From the NCBI RefSeq assembly GCF_030269925.1, contig NC_085129.1, positions 17,041,501 to 17,105,500 on the forward strand: a stretch of 64,000 nucleotides of DNA. The letters run 5' to 3'. The notes under the pieces were generated by a model. That model was not told the DNA's origin. It worked only from the letters and a program-made list of their open reading frames with translations, and made no database searches. The translations under genes were made by a program, and so were the position numbers. Below are positions 1-10,372 of the stretch, piece after piece. Position 1 is the first letter of the stretch. Each line of letters starts with the position of its first letter. This DNA is from Bombyx mori (taxonomy: Eukaryota; Arthropoda; Insecta; Lepidoptera; Bombycidae).

Positions 1-143
1 GAGATATAAGTTCTAAGGTCTCAGTATAGTTACAACGGCTACCCCACCCTTCAAACCGAAATGCATTACTGCTTCACGGCAGAAATAGGCGGGGTGGTGG
101 TACCTACCCGTGCGGACTCACAAGAGGTCCTACCCCCACTAAG
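1..143 (-). mobile_element. Bm1 SINE (reverse), cut by window start
   Basis: Body sequence GAGATATAAGTTCTAAGGTC to CACAAGAGGTCCTACC. Directly followed by a fragment (145-178) of another LINE tail family. Confidence 0.85.
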
Positions 144-216
144 CAATGCCAGGGGCAGAGCCAAGCCGCTGCCTACCGGTTCTCCAGCCTTTACTAAAAC
201 TAAATCTGTTTCAAAG

Positions 217-3200
217 GTTCGTCGCGCCCTCGATTCAATGGGTTGTTTTCGTGACATCGGTGTGTTCATAGATGTATCGTCCGGACCTGGATCCACACCT
301 GAAGGACTGGAGGTACATATATTTAAAAATGTTTTTAATTATAAATTAAGGATGGACATAATCGAGTCCTCTTCGTAGGTTTTATTAAGGTTTGAATATT
401 ATGCCACGCTCATATTTGGTCAAATATAATCTAAAATGTGTAATGATGTTGTTTTTCTACACATAGTATTAATGAAAGTACACAATAACACACAAAGAAA
501 GATTTTGCACATAGTATTAATGAAAGTACACAAGTCAGTGTGCTTTTTGATTTTATTTAAATTGGCCATTGAATAATATAAAATACATTAATAAATGGCC
601 AGTAGGTCGGTAGGCAGCGGCTTGGCTCTGCCCCTGGCATTGCTGAAGTCCATGGGCGACGGTAACCACTCACCATCAGGTGGGCCGTATGCTCGTCTGC
701 CTACAAGGGCAATAAAAAAAAAAGTTCAGTGAAAATTACAGCTCTATTTTGCATGTGATATGCTGAGTGCCTATCTCTTTTGACTACATTCAAATCCTTT
801 ACAGAGGAAGTACTGAGAGTATAAAAAATTAAGAATAATAATCGTTAATTTGAATCTTTAAACTGGCAATCTAATATCAGAATCCAAAAAGTTGTGTTTT
901 TAAATGAATCCAACGAACCTTTAAATGATCCAAACAAACGATTTAAAGCGAACCCTGGCAACACTGCAGCTTAAGAAGTAGATTACCATATTAAAAAAGA
1001 TAATTAGACACTAATGGAGGTAGTTGAATAGCGATTGCGTGGTTCCGCCGCTCGCGTATAGATGGCGTTGAAATTGATTCAATTCGCAGGTGACGTTTCA
1101 AGTTAAAGAGCTATCTCGCGTCATCGGTGGAATAAACACAACAGTCAGCGAGAACGAGGGAAATTTGGTTTTAGGTAAATAAAATTTATCATAAATATTT
1201 TTAAGATGATTTTTTTTCTTAAATTGAATTCGCGTAGTTCTCCATACACAGTCTTTTTCTATTGCCCTAGTTCATTAAACTAATTTACTGCGCAGCTGAT
1301 ATTAAGTGGGTAACGTAGGGTACAGATATGACCACGTGAACGCCGTTATATTTTTTTACTTTACTTTACAATTAAATCGAATTCCATAGTCTTTTTTTGT
1401 AAATCCTCCAATGTGCAGTCTCCCTTATATCTATAAATCTATATGGATCTACCTGGGAGTAGCAGTATGAGATCCCTTTGTTCGTCTACTAATATAATGC
1501 TATAAATACAGTGAACCAGCAATCTATAGTGAAGTTCGTTGACCTTGCGTCATCTGATTTCTGAAATTCGCATTGCATTGCGTAGTCTGTTTCTGGTAAA
1601 AATATATTCTTTAAAGGTGTAAAAATGCCAAACATCGCCGGCCGCGGGGAGAAGCTTCAAGCGGAATACAGCATGGGCTATCGAAGCACGTCGAATTTCA
1701 ATGTCACTGCTACCAAACCGTATCCTCATAAACCCCTCGTGCCTATGTAAGTTGTCACTCCAGTAACTACTTAACACAGTCCACCTGGTGTTAAGTAGTT
1801 ACCGGAGCCTATCGACATTTACAATGTAAATGCGCCACCCACCTTGAGATATTAGTTCTAAGGTCTCACTCAGTATAGTTACAACGGCTGTCTCACCCTT
1901 CAAACCGAAACGTATTACTGCTTCACGGCAGAAAGGGCGATGGTACCTACCCGTGCGGACTCACAAGAGCTCCTACCACCAGTCAGGCAAGCCCCGAGCC
2001 GTTTTATTGGCTGTTCTTTGGTCGGATCACTACCGAACAGAATCATCTCCTTTACCAATCTTAAGGTATCCTGAAAACTTCTCGAAAATCGGTCCAGTCG
2101 TTTCAGAGACCGTAGGGAACATACATACATTCGACTTTTATATTAGCGGACCCGACAGACGTTGTCCTGTGAATTCAGACACAAAAAATCATATCAGCCG
2201 TTTAGTTGCACTGTAGATATCTAGATACCGACTGCAGCGCGATCTGCCGGGCTGATTTGTGAATCTAAACCATACAGGGCGCCACCCAAACGCTTAGAAA
2301 AAAAATTTATTCAAATCGGTCCAGCCGCTTAGGAGGAGCTCAGTGACATACAGACGTACAGTAGAATTATATATATATAGCTTAATAGCTGTTATACCTC
2401 CACTGGTGTGTCCATCGCAACGTGCCAAAGGAACTGCTCTGTTCCATATTTTGGTGTTTCTCTTCAATCAAACCTTTAATTCCAGTGTATCAGCGTCAGT
2501 TTATCAGCAGACCCACGAATATCCCTGGTCGGGGTACCGGCTGCTCGACCGGGGTCTGCTAATGGATTTGGCCTTCAAGAGTTCGCCAACGGTGAGTCTA
2601 GCATAAAATGCAACGAATTCGAGTCTATAAAGTTGCTTGGGTGTGCCGTAATGTAAGAGGTATTCCCACAGGTCCTCCACCTCCGCTTGTCGGTAATTTT
2701 CATTTTCATTGCGGGCCTTACATAAAACTTGTAAAATATAAAGTTTTGGTTGTGTTTTTAGTACTTAGTACTTTTTTTTGTAATAGCGTAGTTGGGGGGA
2801 CGAGCTCACAGCCCACCTGGTGTTAAGTGGTTACCGGAGCCCATTGACATCTACAACGTAAATGCCGCCACCCGCCTTGAGATACGAGTTCTAAGGTCTC
2901 GAAGCTGACATAGACTCTCAAGGCTATCAGCATAGGTAGAGAAAAAAGTAGTGCCTACTTGCACTACCTGACATGACTGCCATTTGACTGTCGTTTAAGA
3001 AATATCATCTTATAACGAATACCTTTCAGACAAAGCACAACCTTCAGTGGGAGGGCCTGGTGCGCGAGACGGCGGCTCTCAGCAAGACGACCAGCTTCAA
3101 AGTCCGCGAGAGCAGCGGTTAGTGTTTCGAGTGCGGTCTGTGGACAGCGTCAACTGTCACGGACGCCGCTATACGGGAACGCTGATAATTTTGTGATATA

Positions 3201-6200
3201 AAAGTGATTGGCATTCAACCAGTACGTCAAGTTCGGAAATCTATCGAAATCGTAATGTATCGATACGATGGTAATATGGAGGGTAGAGGTACGGAGAACC
3301 GTCTCATATGGGAGAAGCTTGAAAAAGTGTCCCACTTTCAGCACTAAATAACAGTTCAAAAATCCTCCAGAATGGCGCTAGCAAAGGCACAGGGTATGAT
3401 ATGGATTGAGCAGTTGTTAATTTCGTCAGTATAAACTAAAATTATTGCTGTGGTAAAACGTGGAGACATCGATTGCATTTTCTTATCAGCTTTAAATAAA
3501 ATACTTTTTGTGATTTTATAGTGCTTATAGTTTTTTTGTCCTTTTTTATATATCCAACTTATCTTCTAATAACTAGTTACCACCGCCCTGCCTGTTTCTG
3601 CCGTGAAGCAGTAATGCGTTTCGGTTTGAATTGGGGGGGGGGGAGGCGTTGTAACTATACTGAGACCTTGTATTTCAAGGTGGGTGACACATAGTTGTAG
3701 ATGTCTATGGGCTCTAGTAACCACTTAACAACCAGGTGGGCTGTGAGCTCGTCCGCCCACTTAAGCAAATAATATAAAAAAGATTTGGAGAATGTGACGA
3801 TTTGATTGCGAAACGAAAGTAAGTGAATTCATTCGTGCTGATTAGTTCTTTTTACGGACGGTAGGGGCGCTGTTTAAATTCTATACATTTAATTTTGTTC
3901 GTCATTAGCGCTCGCCCCTTCGACGTCCTCCCGGTCTATCACCGGTGCTGTTAGGTACCTCAAGCACCGGTCACCGTCCTCGTCGAACCCGTCGCTTGCG
4001 ACGAAGGGCTCGGCTAGTAAATTAACCCACAGACACAGCCCACTGAGTTTCTCGCCGGATCTTCTGAGTGGGTCGCGTTTCCGATACGGTGGTAGATTCT
4101 GCGAAGCACTGCTCTTGCTTTTGGGTCAGTGTTAGCAACGTCGTCAGGTTTGAGCCCCGTGAGCTCACCTACTAGCTAAGGTTACGCTGAAATAGCCTCT
4201 CAAGGCTATCAGCTTAGGTAGGCAATTAATTCGTGCCGAATTAGTTCTTTTTACGGACGGTAACGCTGTTTAAACTCTATACATTTTTTCGTCATTCGCC
4301 CTCGCCCCTCAGGTCCTCAGATGAAGTCGATATTGCGACACATCGTGACGGTGGACCACCGGGACGACGCGATCTTCCCGAGTCAGGGCTCCTGGGTGCA
4401 GTTCAGCAGCGAGCTGGCCGGGTTGGGCGGGGGCGTGGCCCACCTCAAGACCGAGCTCCAAGCGCAGCAGAACTACGAATTGATCGAGGACATAGTAAGA
4501 GAGTGTTGCTATGATGTATGATAGAGGAGTATGGAAGGAGGAAGCGTGTTGCGTCGACCCCAGCTGACTGGGTGAAGAATGATGATAGTGAGTTTTTTTT
4601 TTTAAAGCTGCTAATCACCTGAAATCAATCCGTTTCAAAGTCGCATTTCACTCCATATTATCATTTTTCATAAAAATAAGAATATAAATTAAAGTAAGAC
4701 GACTTAAAGGTCTTAGTTACCAGGTCATAAAATCCCTTAAAAAATTGATTAATATTATTTTTCTTTAAAGTTATTTATTTATAGTGTAGTCTTGGCGAAA
4801 TCTGTAATTATAGAGGCATAATAGTCTTTGACAATAGAACCATAATACTGTTCAAACTTATAATTCGAAATAATTATAGTCGAATTTTGAAAACAGTCAA
4901 AACTCTAGTTTATTATTAATATTTCTTATCTGTACACGAAGAATGTTCTAAGATCGTATTACAATGTCGTTAAGACTTAGTTTAAAAATACAATTCGACG
5001 AATTTGACGGTAGAATTGAATTTTAATCTAGGTATTGCAGCTCGCCGGAGCCGCAGGGGTTCTGCACGACATGTTCGGGACGGAGATACCTGATCATTTC
5101 TTCCTCGGTGGACCCACGACGCTCAGAGGTTTCCAGCAGCGAGGGGTGGGGCCGCACTCGGACGGGCAGGCCACTGGTGGAAAGGTGGGTCCAAGTGGAG
5201 GCAACCAAAGACCATTCCTTGGCTAAATTAAAGGAGATACTGCTCTTTCATAATACCTGGAGAAACTAGGTAGTCCTCAGTGATGAATGAACCCACCGTC
5301 CACTTCTACATGAGGTATTTGTCTCAAATCATATCGAAGAGTGACAGGCAAATACCCTATTTGGCTTATCTTTGTAATTAAAGGCGCGTTTTATTAGGTA
5401 TTATTATAATAGTATTTTCATTACGGATCCTCCCGATCCATTAACGGTGATTTTATGTGCCTCAAGCACCGGTCACCGTCCTCGCCGCACCCGTCGCTTG
5501 TGACGAAGGGCTCGGCGAGTAAATTAACCCAGACACAGCCCACTGAGCTTCTCGCTGGATCTTCCCAGTGGGTCGCGTTTCCGATCCGGCGGTAGATTCT
5601 GCGAAGCACGGCTCTTGCTAGGGCTAGTGTTAGCAACACTCTGGTTTGAGCCTCGTGATCTCACCTACACGCTAAGGCAACGCTGAAATAGCCTCTCAAG
5701 GCTGCATAGGTAGGTTTAAAAAAATTAGCATTCAAAATTTCGATATTTTTAATTGAACTTCAATTAAGTTTACAGCACTAGAATAGCTGAAGAAGTGTTT
5801 TACTACTTCATTTTTTCATAATTTCAAACTTTAAACGGCTTTAAATTCCAAGATTAGGGCTCTGAAACTGTGATACTTTAAGACAAATATTTTTATTTTG
5901 TATGTGAACTATCGACATCTTGTAGCGGATGCCCCTAAACTTATATGTTGTTAAAGTTAAGGCACTTAATTATTGTATAACTAAACACAAAATAATAATA
6001 ATAATAAACAATACTAACTTTATTTGTTTTAAGACAAATTGATTAAATTTACAACATCCTTCATTAAAAATAAAATATAGGATTTAGTTAATATGCTACT
6101 GCCATCTACAGGAGCAATGAGAAACTAATCGAAGCGAAGCCATCTAGTGGCCGACGCCCGTAAACATTTTGTTGAGTGCTTGAGTTGCTTATCTATAGCC

Positions 6201-7209
6201 AATTTATGTTTTTTTTATTGCTTAGATGGGTGGACGAGCTCACAGCCCACCTGGTGTTAAGTGGTTACTGGAGCTCATAGACATCCAGAACCTAAATGCG
6301 CCATCCACCTTGAGATATAAGTTCTAAGGTCTCAAGCATAGTTACAACGGCTGCCCCACCCTTCAAACCGAAATGCATTATGTATATTATCTATGGTCCT
6401 GTCCGTTGGAGAGGTCACCCTGGTATCACCAGGCTGGTCCTGACGGCGCGGCTGCTTGCAGGTATACTGGGCGGCGGGTGCGCACGTGTACGCGCCGCTG
6501 CCCTTCCTTCGGAACAAAAACGGGATTTCGTCCCTGTTCCGGTCGCATTTCTTCGTGAACGCCGGCTGTCTGGCGGCGCCCGGTGAGTGCGGTCCGGCGA
6601 CGGACGACCGGACGTATTGACCGGTCGCGTAGGCCTGTGGCCAGTAGTTACTCTTCCAATAAATTCTATTTATTGCATCTCGAGTATACAACGATAAAAA
6701 CAGAAAGCTCCGCTTCAGGCGGCTGTTCGAGTCGGAATGTTTGGTGCGACAGTAGTCACTCGTATTTATAGTAGAGTAGTGAGGGGGTAGCTTAGTCATG
6801 AATTCTCGTGAATACCGTCTCAAACAGTTGTTGACATGCGTAACATTAATGACTCCAGTAACCACTTCAAGAATACAAACGAATCTACAACTATAAAAAC
6901 ATTCTATCAAATTAATTATTAAAAATTATATTTTGTTTCACCAAACAGCCTAATATTTATTATTTTTCATTAAGAATACCAGGTGGACTGGAATGAATTG
7001 AATTTGAAATTGAATTGAATTCGTCAGATAATGGTTTAACGAATTGGGAATGGGCGAATTCCGCGCGCGTGTCGTGCGGCGCCGGCGTCGCGCTGCGGCT
7101 GGGCAGCGTGGCGCGGCTCGAGCTGAACTACTGCGCGCCGCTGAAGGCCCGGACCAACGACTGCACCGCGCACGGCCTCCAGTTCGGGCTCGGAGTGCAC
7201 TTCTTGTAG
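217..7209 (+). CDS. Samm50: SAM50 homologue (sorting and assembly machinery beta-barrel insertase), 3' nine coding exons
   Basis: Codes for the Omp85-family core of the mitochondrial SAM complex, which inserts beta-barrel proteins into the outer membrane. Exons I deduce: 217-312, 1090-1174, 1617-1746, 2486-2591, 3030-3117, 4313-4494, 5032-5184, 6462-6582, 7028-7209. All have GT-AG borders and matching phases, and together give 380 residues ending at a TAG stop. Blocks recognisable against animal SAM50 are VTFQVKEL and [13 protein letters not shown] (end of POTRA, start of barrel), LQWEGLVRE, the Omp85 signature [26 protein letters not shown], and the C-terminal barrel strand [11 protein letters not shown]. 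About 85 N-terminal residues (first part of POTRA) lie upstream of the window. The first exon start (217, after an AAAG acceptor) is the least certain border. Introns carry Bm1 SINEs and LINE tails. The gene is convergent with NDUFAF3. Confidence 0.93.
607..722 (+). mobile_element. LINE tail (second family), short
   Basis: GGTAGGCAGCGGCTTGGCTC ... TCTGCCTACAAGGGCAATAA plus poly(A). Same tail as at 39711-40060 and 57486-57865, here truncated. The rest of this SAM50 intron (313-1089) is AT-rich with nothing recognised. Confidence 0.75.
1775..1984 (-). mobile_element. Bm1 SINE (reverse)
   Basis: GTCCACCTGGTGTTAAGTAG to AAGAGCTCCTACCACCAGT; lacks the A-tail end. In SAM50 intron 3. Confidence 0.85.
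2789..2905 (-). mobile_element. Bm1 SINE fragment (reverse)
   Basis: GACGAGCTCACAGCCCACCT to GAGTTCTAAGGTCTC; truncated. In SAM50 intron 4. Confidence 0.8.
3575..3783 (+). mobile_element. Bm1 SINE
   Basis: CTAGTTACCACCGCCCTGCC to AAGCAAATAATATAAAAAA, with a G-run at 3633-3642 replacing part of the body. Confidence 0.85.
3922..4222 (+). mobile_element. Jockey-LINE 3' tail copy in SAM50 intron 5
   Basis: Matches the end of the LINE at 29938-30242 (CTCAAGCACCGGTCACCGTC, then the CCCACTGAGTTTCTCGCCGG block, and ...GGCTATCAGCTTAGGTAGG). Flanked by ~90-bp direct copies of the intron's 3' end (3831-3920 and 4223-4310). Confidence 0.85.
5421..5724 (+). mobile_element. Jockey-LINE 3' tail copy
   Basis: Starts with the CGGATCCTCCCGATCC module boundary and ends in an A-rich tail. 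Lies in SAM50 intron 7. Confidence 0.85.
6208..6380 (-). mobile_element. Bm1 SINE (reverse), truncated
   Basis: Starts TTTTTTTATTGCTTAGATGG and stops at CGAAATGCATTA, 81 bp before SAM50 exon 6462-6582. Confidence 0.85.
7007..7129 (+). repeat. Donor arm of a 123-bp inverted duplication (SAM50 last intron/exon junction)
   Basis: This segment spans the last 21 nt of the final SAM50 intron, its acceptor and 102 nt of the last exon. Its reverse complement recurs at 8083-8205 with a single difference (7029 T; the other copy reads C). Because intron sequence is included, the copy derives from genomic DNA rather than mRNA. Confidence 0.93.
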
Positions 7210-7239
7210 AAAGGTAAAAGACACAGAACGCGGTCACGT

Positions 7240-7521
7240 CATCACGGATCCTCTCAATCCGCTAACGGCGCTTTTAGGTACCTCAAGCACCGGTCATCGT
7301 TCTCGTCGAGTAAATTAACCCACAGACACAGCCCACTGAGTTTCTCGCCGGATCTACTGAGTGGGTCGCGTTTCCGATCCGGTGGTTGGTTCTGCGAAGC
7401 ACGGCTCTTCCTAGGGCCAGTGTTAGCATCACTCCGGTTTGAGCTCCGTGAGCTCACCTACTCGTTCGGTATGATATAGCATATCAAGGCTATCAACTTA
7501 GGTAGAGAAAAAAAAAAACAG
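7240..7521 (+). mobile_element. Jockey-LINE 3' tail copy just after SAM50 stop
   Basis: Starts CACGTCATCACGGATCC, 30 nt after the SAM50 stop codon, and ends in poly(A). It therefore probably forms part of the SAM50 3'UTR and may supply its processing signals. Confidence 0.85.
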
Positions 7522-8082
7522 AAGGTGGCTCGCCCGACCCAAAGAGTCCAAGAGGTAATATAGGAGAAAAAGGGGGATTTCCAAGGTGGGTGGCGCATTT
7601 ACGTTGTAGATGTCTATGGGCTCCAGTAACTACTTAACGCCAGGTGAGCTTTGAGCTCGTCCAACCATCTAAGCAATAAATAAAAATAAAAAAAGTCTTC
7701 ATAATTAGGCAAAAAAATCACTAAAATAAAAGATAAAAAAATTGTTTTGCTGTCCATACTTTTTATCGAACTTTGACATATCAAGGTCATTGACGTGCAC
7801 ATTCTTAGTTGTAACGCGCTATAATTTATTATCTAATGATGTTTTTACATTGCATTGTATTAAGCATATATTTATATTTTTTTACGCAGTTTGATTGTGA
7901 AGTCGAAGCAGCATCAGCGTCGGACATTGTCGATAAAAACAAGAATTTATTTATTGTATCAGTTTTATTGTGAATAAATTAGAAATTTAACGTGTTGTTT
8001 GAAGTGTTTGTTTTCAATCATCACTATCATTATCCTGCCCTTTCCCAGTCGTCAGGGTCGGCGCAACATGTTTTCTCCTTCC

Positions 8083-8205
8083 AGTTCAGCTCGAGCCGCG
8101 CCACGCTGCCCAGCCGCAGCGCGACGCCGGCGCCGCACGACACGCGCGCGGAATTCGCCCATTCCCAATTCGTTAAACCATTGTCTGACGAATTCAATTC
8201 AATTT
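8083..8205 (-). pseudogene. Inverted partial copy of SAM50 last exon
   Basis: Reverse-complement copy of 7007-7129, about 1 kb downstream of the gene's stop codon. It keeps the acceptor and the beginning of the last exon ([15 protein letters not shown] and so on) but stops inside the exon, so it cannot supply a complete C-terminus. It lies between two parts of a LINE tail (8015-8082 and 8376-8640) and abuts a Bm1 SINE at 8206. The duplicated piece and the SINE therefore sit together inside an older repeat. Confidence 0.9.
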
Positions 8206-8325
8206 TAATTTTTTTTATTGCTTAGATTTGTGGACGAGCTCACAGCACACCTGGTGTTAAGTGGTTACTAGAGCCCACAGACATCCGCAACGTAAATGCG
8301 CCACCCACCTTGAGATATAATCTCA
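8206..8325 (-). mobile_element. Bm1 SINE fragment (reverse)
   Basis: Abuts the inverted SAM50 exon copy at 8205/8206, with the A-tail side adjoining. Truncated at GAGATATAA. Confidence 0.85.
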
Positions 8326-8738
8326 TATCATATACCATTCTATACTATACTATACATATACTACCATATACTCTTCCATCATATACCATTTCTTTGCTCA
8401 CTCCCCTCTTACAAATATCCTCTTTCACGCGATCCATCCATTTTTAGGTCTGCCTCTTCCTCTAAAGCCTTCCACGTTCATAGTTAAAACTCTCTTACCG
8501 ACCTCACTGTCATTTCGTCTCATCACATGTCCACCATCCCAAACGCGCGCGTCTCAGCTTCTCTGTCACAGGTGCCACTTTCAGACTTCCTCTAACATAT
8601 TCATTCCGTATTCTATCCATTCTCCATATATTTGTTTTGAATATTACTATTATAAAATAATAATTTGAACAGCCAATTTACATTGTTTTTTTTGGCTATA
8701 AATAATATTTTCGTTGTCCGTGGACATCGGCAATGCCA

Positions 8739-8774
8739 GTGTGTTTAGTGCGAGTTCTTTAACGTTCTCGATAG
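8739..8774. repeat. Half copy of the palindromic MITE
   Basis: AGTGTGTTTAGTGCGAGTTC then TTTAACGTTCTCGATAG, one arm only, matching the arms at 28171 and 60852. Confidence 0.7.
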
Positions 8775-8862
8775 ATATTTGTTTTTTTTATCAATTTTTT
8801 GAATTGTCATCGGTCCTTAATAAGACGTATACCAAATTTCGAGTTAATCCGACCTTTTTTTT

Positions 8863-9302
8863 TATTTATTTTTATTGCTGAGATGTGTGGACGAGCTCAC
8901 AGCCCACCTGGTGTTAAGTGGTTACTGGAGCCCATAGACATCTATAACGTAAATGCGCCCCACACCTTGAGATATAGTTCTAAGGTCTCAGTATAGTCAC
9001 AACGGCTGCCCCATCCTTCAAACCGAAACGCATTACTGCTTCACGGCAGAAATAGGCGGGGCGGTGGTACCTACCCGTGCGGACTCACAAGAGGTCCTAC
9101 CACCAGTAATTACGCAAATTATAATTTTGCGGGTTTGATTTTTATTGCACGATGTTATTCCTTCACCGTGGAAGTCAATCGTGAACATTTGTTGAGTACG
9201 TATTTCATTAGAAAAATTGGTACCCGCCAGCGAGATTCGAACACCAGTGCATCGCTCGATACGAAAACACCGGACGTCTTATCCTTTAGGCCACGACGAC
9301 TT
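8863..9302 (-). mobile_element. Full-length Bm1 SINE (reverse) with tRNA-derived head
   Basis: Besides the body (8868-9105) it keeps the linker and the tRNA-like 5' head at ~9217-9302. On the minus strand the head shows A-box-like GTGGCCTAAAGGATAAG and B-box-like GGTGTTCGAATCTC. About 440 bp, the expected Bm1 length. Confidence 0.85.
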
Positions 9303-9664
9303 GAAGGGAGTCAAAATCATGTTAAAAGATTCCGTTACAAACATACATAAGTCTGAAGCTAATAAAAGCGTATTTCTTCAATGTCTTTATTCAACTAATA
9401 TTTACATAAACACAATTAGTTAACAGAGGAAATAAGTATTAACGAAAACAGCTTTAAACATAACTTAGTTATGTTATAATCATATGTATACCAGAGTGTA
9501 TAGAACCCGTGAATCACGCTCTACCGCTAGATTCATAAAAAGCCTTTAGGCTTCTCGGTGTGACGTCTATGAGCTGTAAAACGAGATATCGGTGACAAAA
9601 ATGAACCAGCAATTGGACAGCGGGACGCTCTCGGAGCGGTTTCTTACAGAAAATCCCTTACCAC

Positions 9665-9985
9665 ATTTAATATTATGGAGGGTAGATGTAAAGAGCGCCA
9701 TCTTGTAAAGGGGATCAATTGAAAAAGCTTCCATCTGTAAACATCCAGTCCTTGGAAGACTCAGCGAAATACCGCTAATGTAGGAAGTGGAAATGATATG
9801 AATATAGCAGTTTTAAACAGAGCAAAGTGTGCCGGGTTGAAGTGAAGAGTGGTAAGTTATGGCGCTGTCTATGAAATCCTTCCACTTGCAACTGTGGCGC
9901 CATCTTAATTCGTACCCTTTCAGCGGACACTTTTTAAAATACTGAGATGGTGGAGGTTTACTTCTATCCTCCATAGTTAATATAA
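9665..9985. repeat. MITE with ~25-bp inverted ends
   Basis: Left end TAATATTATGGAGGGTAGAT pairs with right end ATCCTCCATAGTTAATATA. Interior has no coding capacity. A related fragment is at 3268-3420. The rest of 9310-10370 is AT-rich intergenic DNA between the convergent SAM50 and NDUFAF3 genes. Confidence 0.6.
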
Positions 9986-10372
9986 AATATTGTTACTTCA
10001 TCCCTGGTCTTTGCAACACACCTTATGTGTTAAGTCACTTCATAAAAAAATAACTTTTAGTGCAACTTTTGTATTTGTGTTATTTATTTATTTTATATAC
10101 TAAATTTATAACACTGTTAAGTAAGAAAAAATACATCGGTAAAATGTCGGGAATTTTTGTATATATTTCCCAAGATTTTTCGACAAAAGAAGCGTTTTTA
10201 ACAATTTCTCTATGCTCCAGAATTTTCTCAATGAGGAAACATTTCATAATCGACTATTACACGTTCAAATCTGAACTCTAAATTGACTAAATAAAACAGC
10301 AAACCACTTTGCGTGCTCCCGACAAAAGTCCCTACTTTTACACACACTACACAGTGTTGCCAGTGATTTTCT

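Larger units (their letters stand above)
8015..8640 (-). mobile_element. Non-LTR retrotransposon RT C-terminal tail, interrupted
   Basis: On the minus strand, 8640-8376 reads as the same tail coded on the plus strand at 51850-52240 ([19 protein letters not shown], CVKDD motifs). The tail resumes at 8082-8015 (GRRNMF region). Between them lie the inverted SAM50 copy, a Bm1 fragment and an AT-rich (CATAC/TATAC) stretch at 8326-8375. Decayed, non-coding today. Confidence 0.75.

Noticed and set aside
5041..5184. Acceptor TTGCAG at 5040 for the SAM50 exon
   Set aside because: In frame, but the upstream CTAG acceptor (exon from 5032) restores the three residues needed to match the family's length.
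6332..6910. 192-codon minus-strand open frame
   Set aside because: Antisense to a SAM50 exon and a Bm1 SINE; no recognisable domain and unlikely composition.
9217..9302. tRNA-like segment with a GTTCGAATC loop
   Set aside because: It is the head of a full-length Bm1 SINE; stems are degraded.
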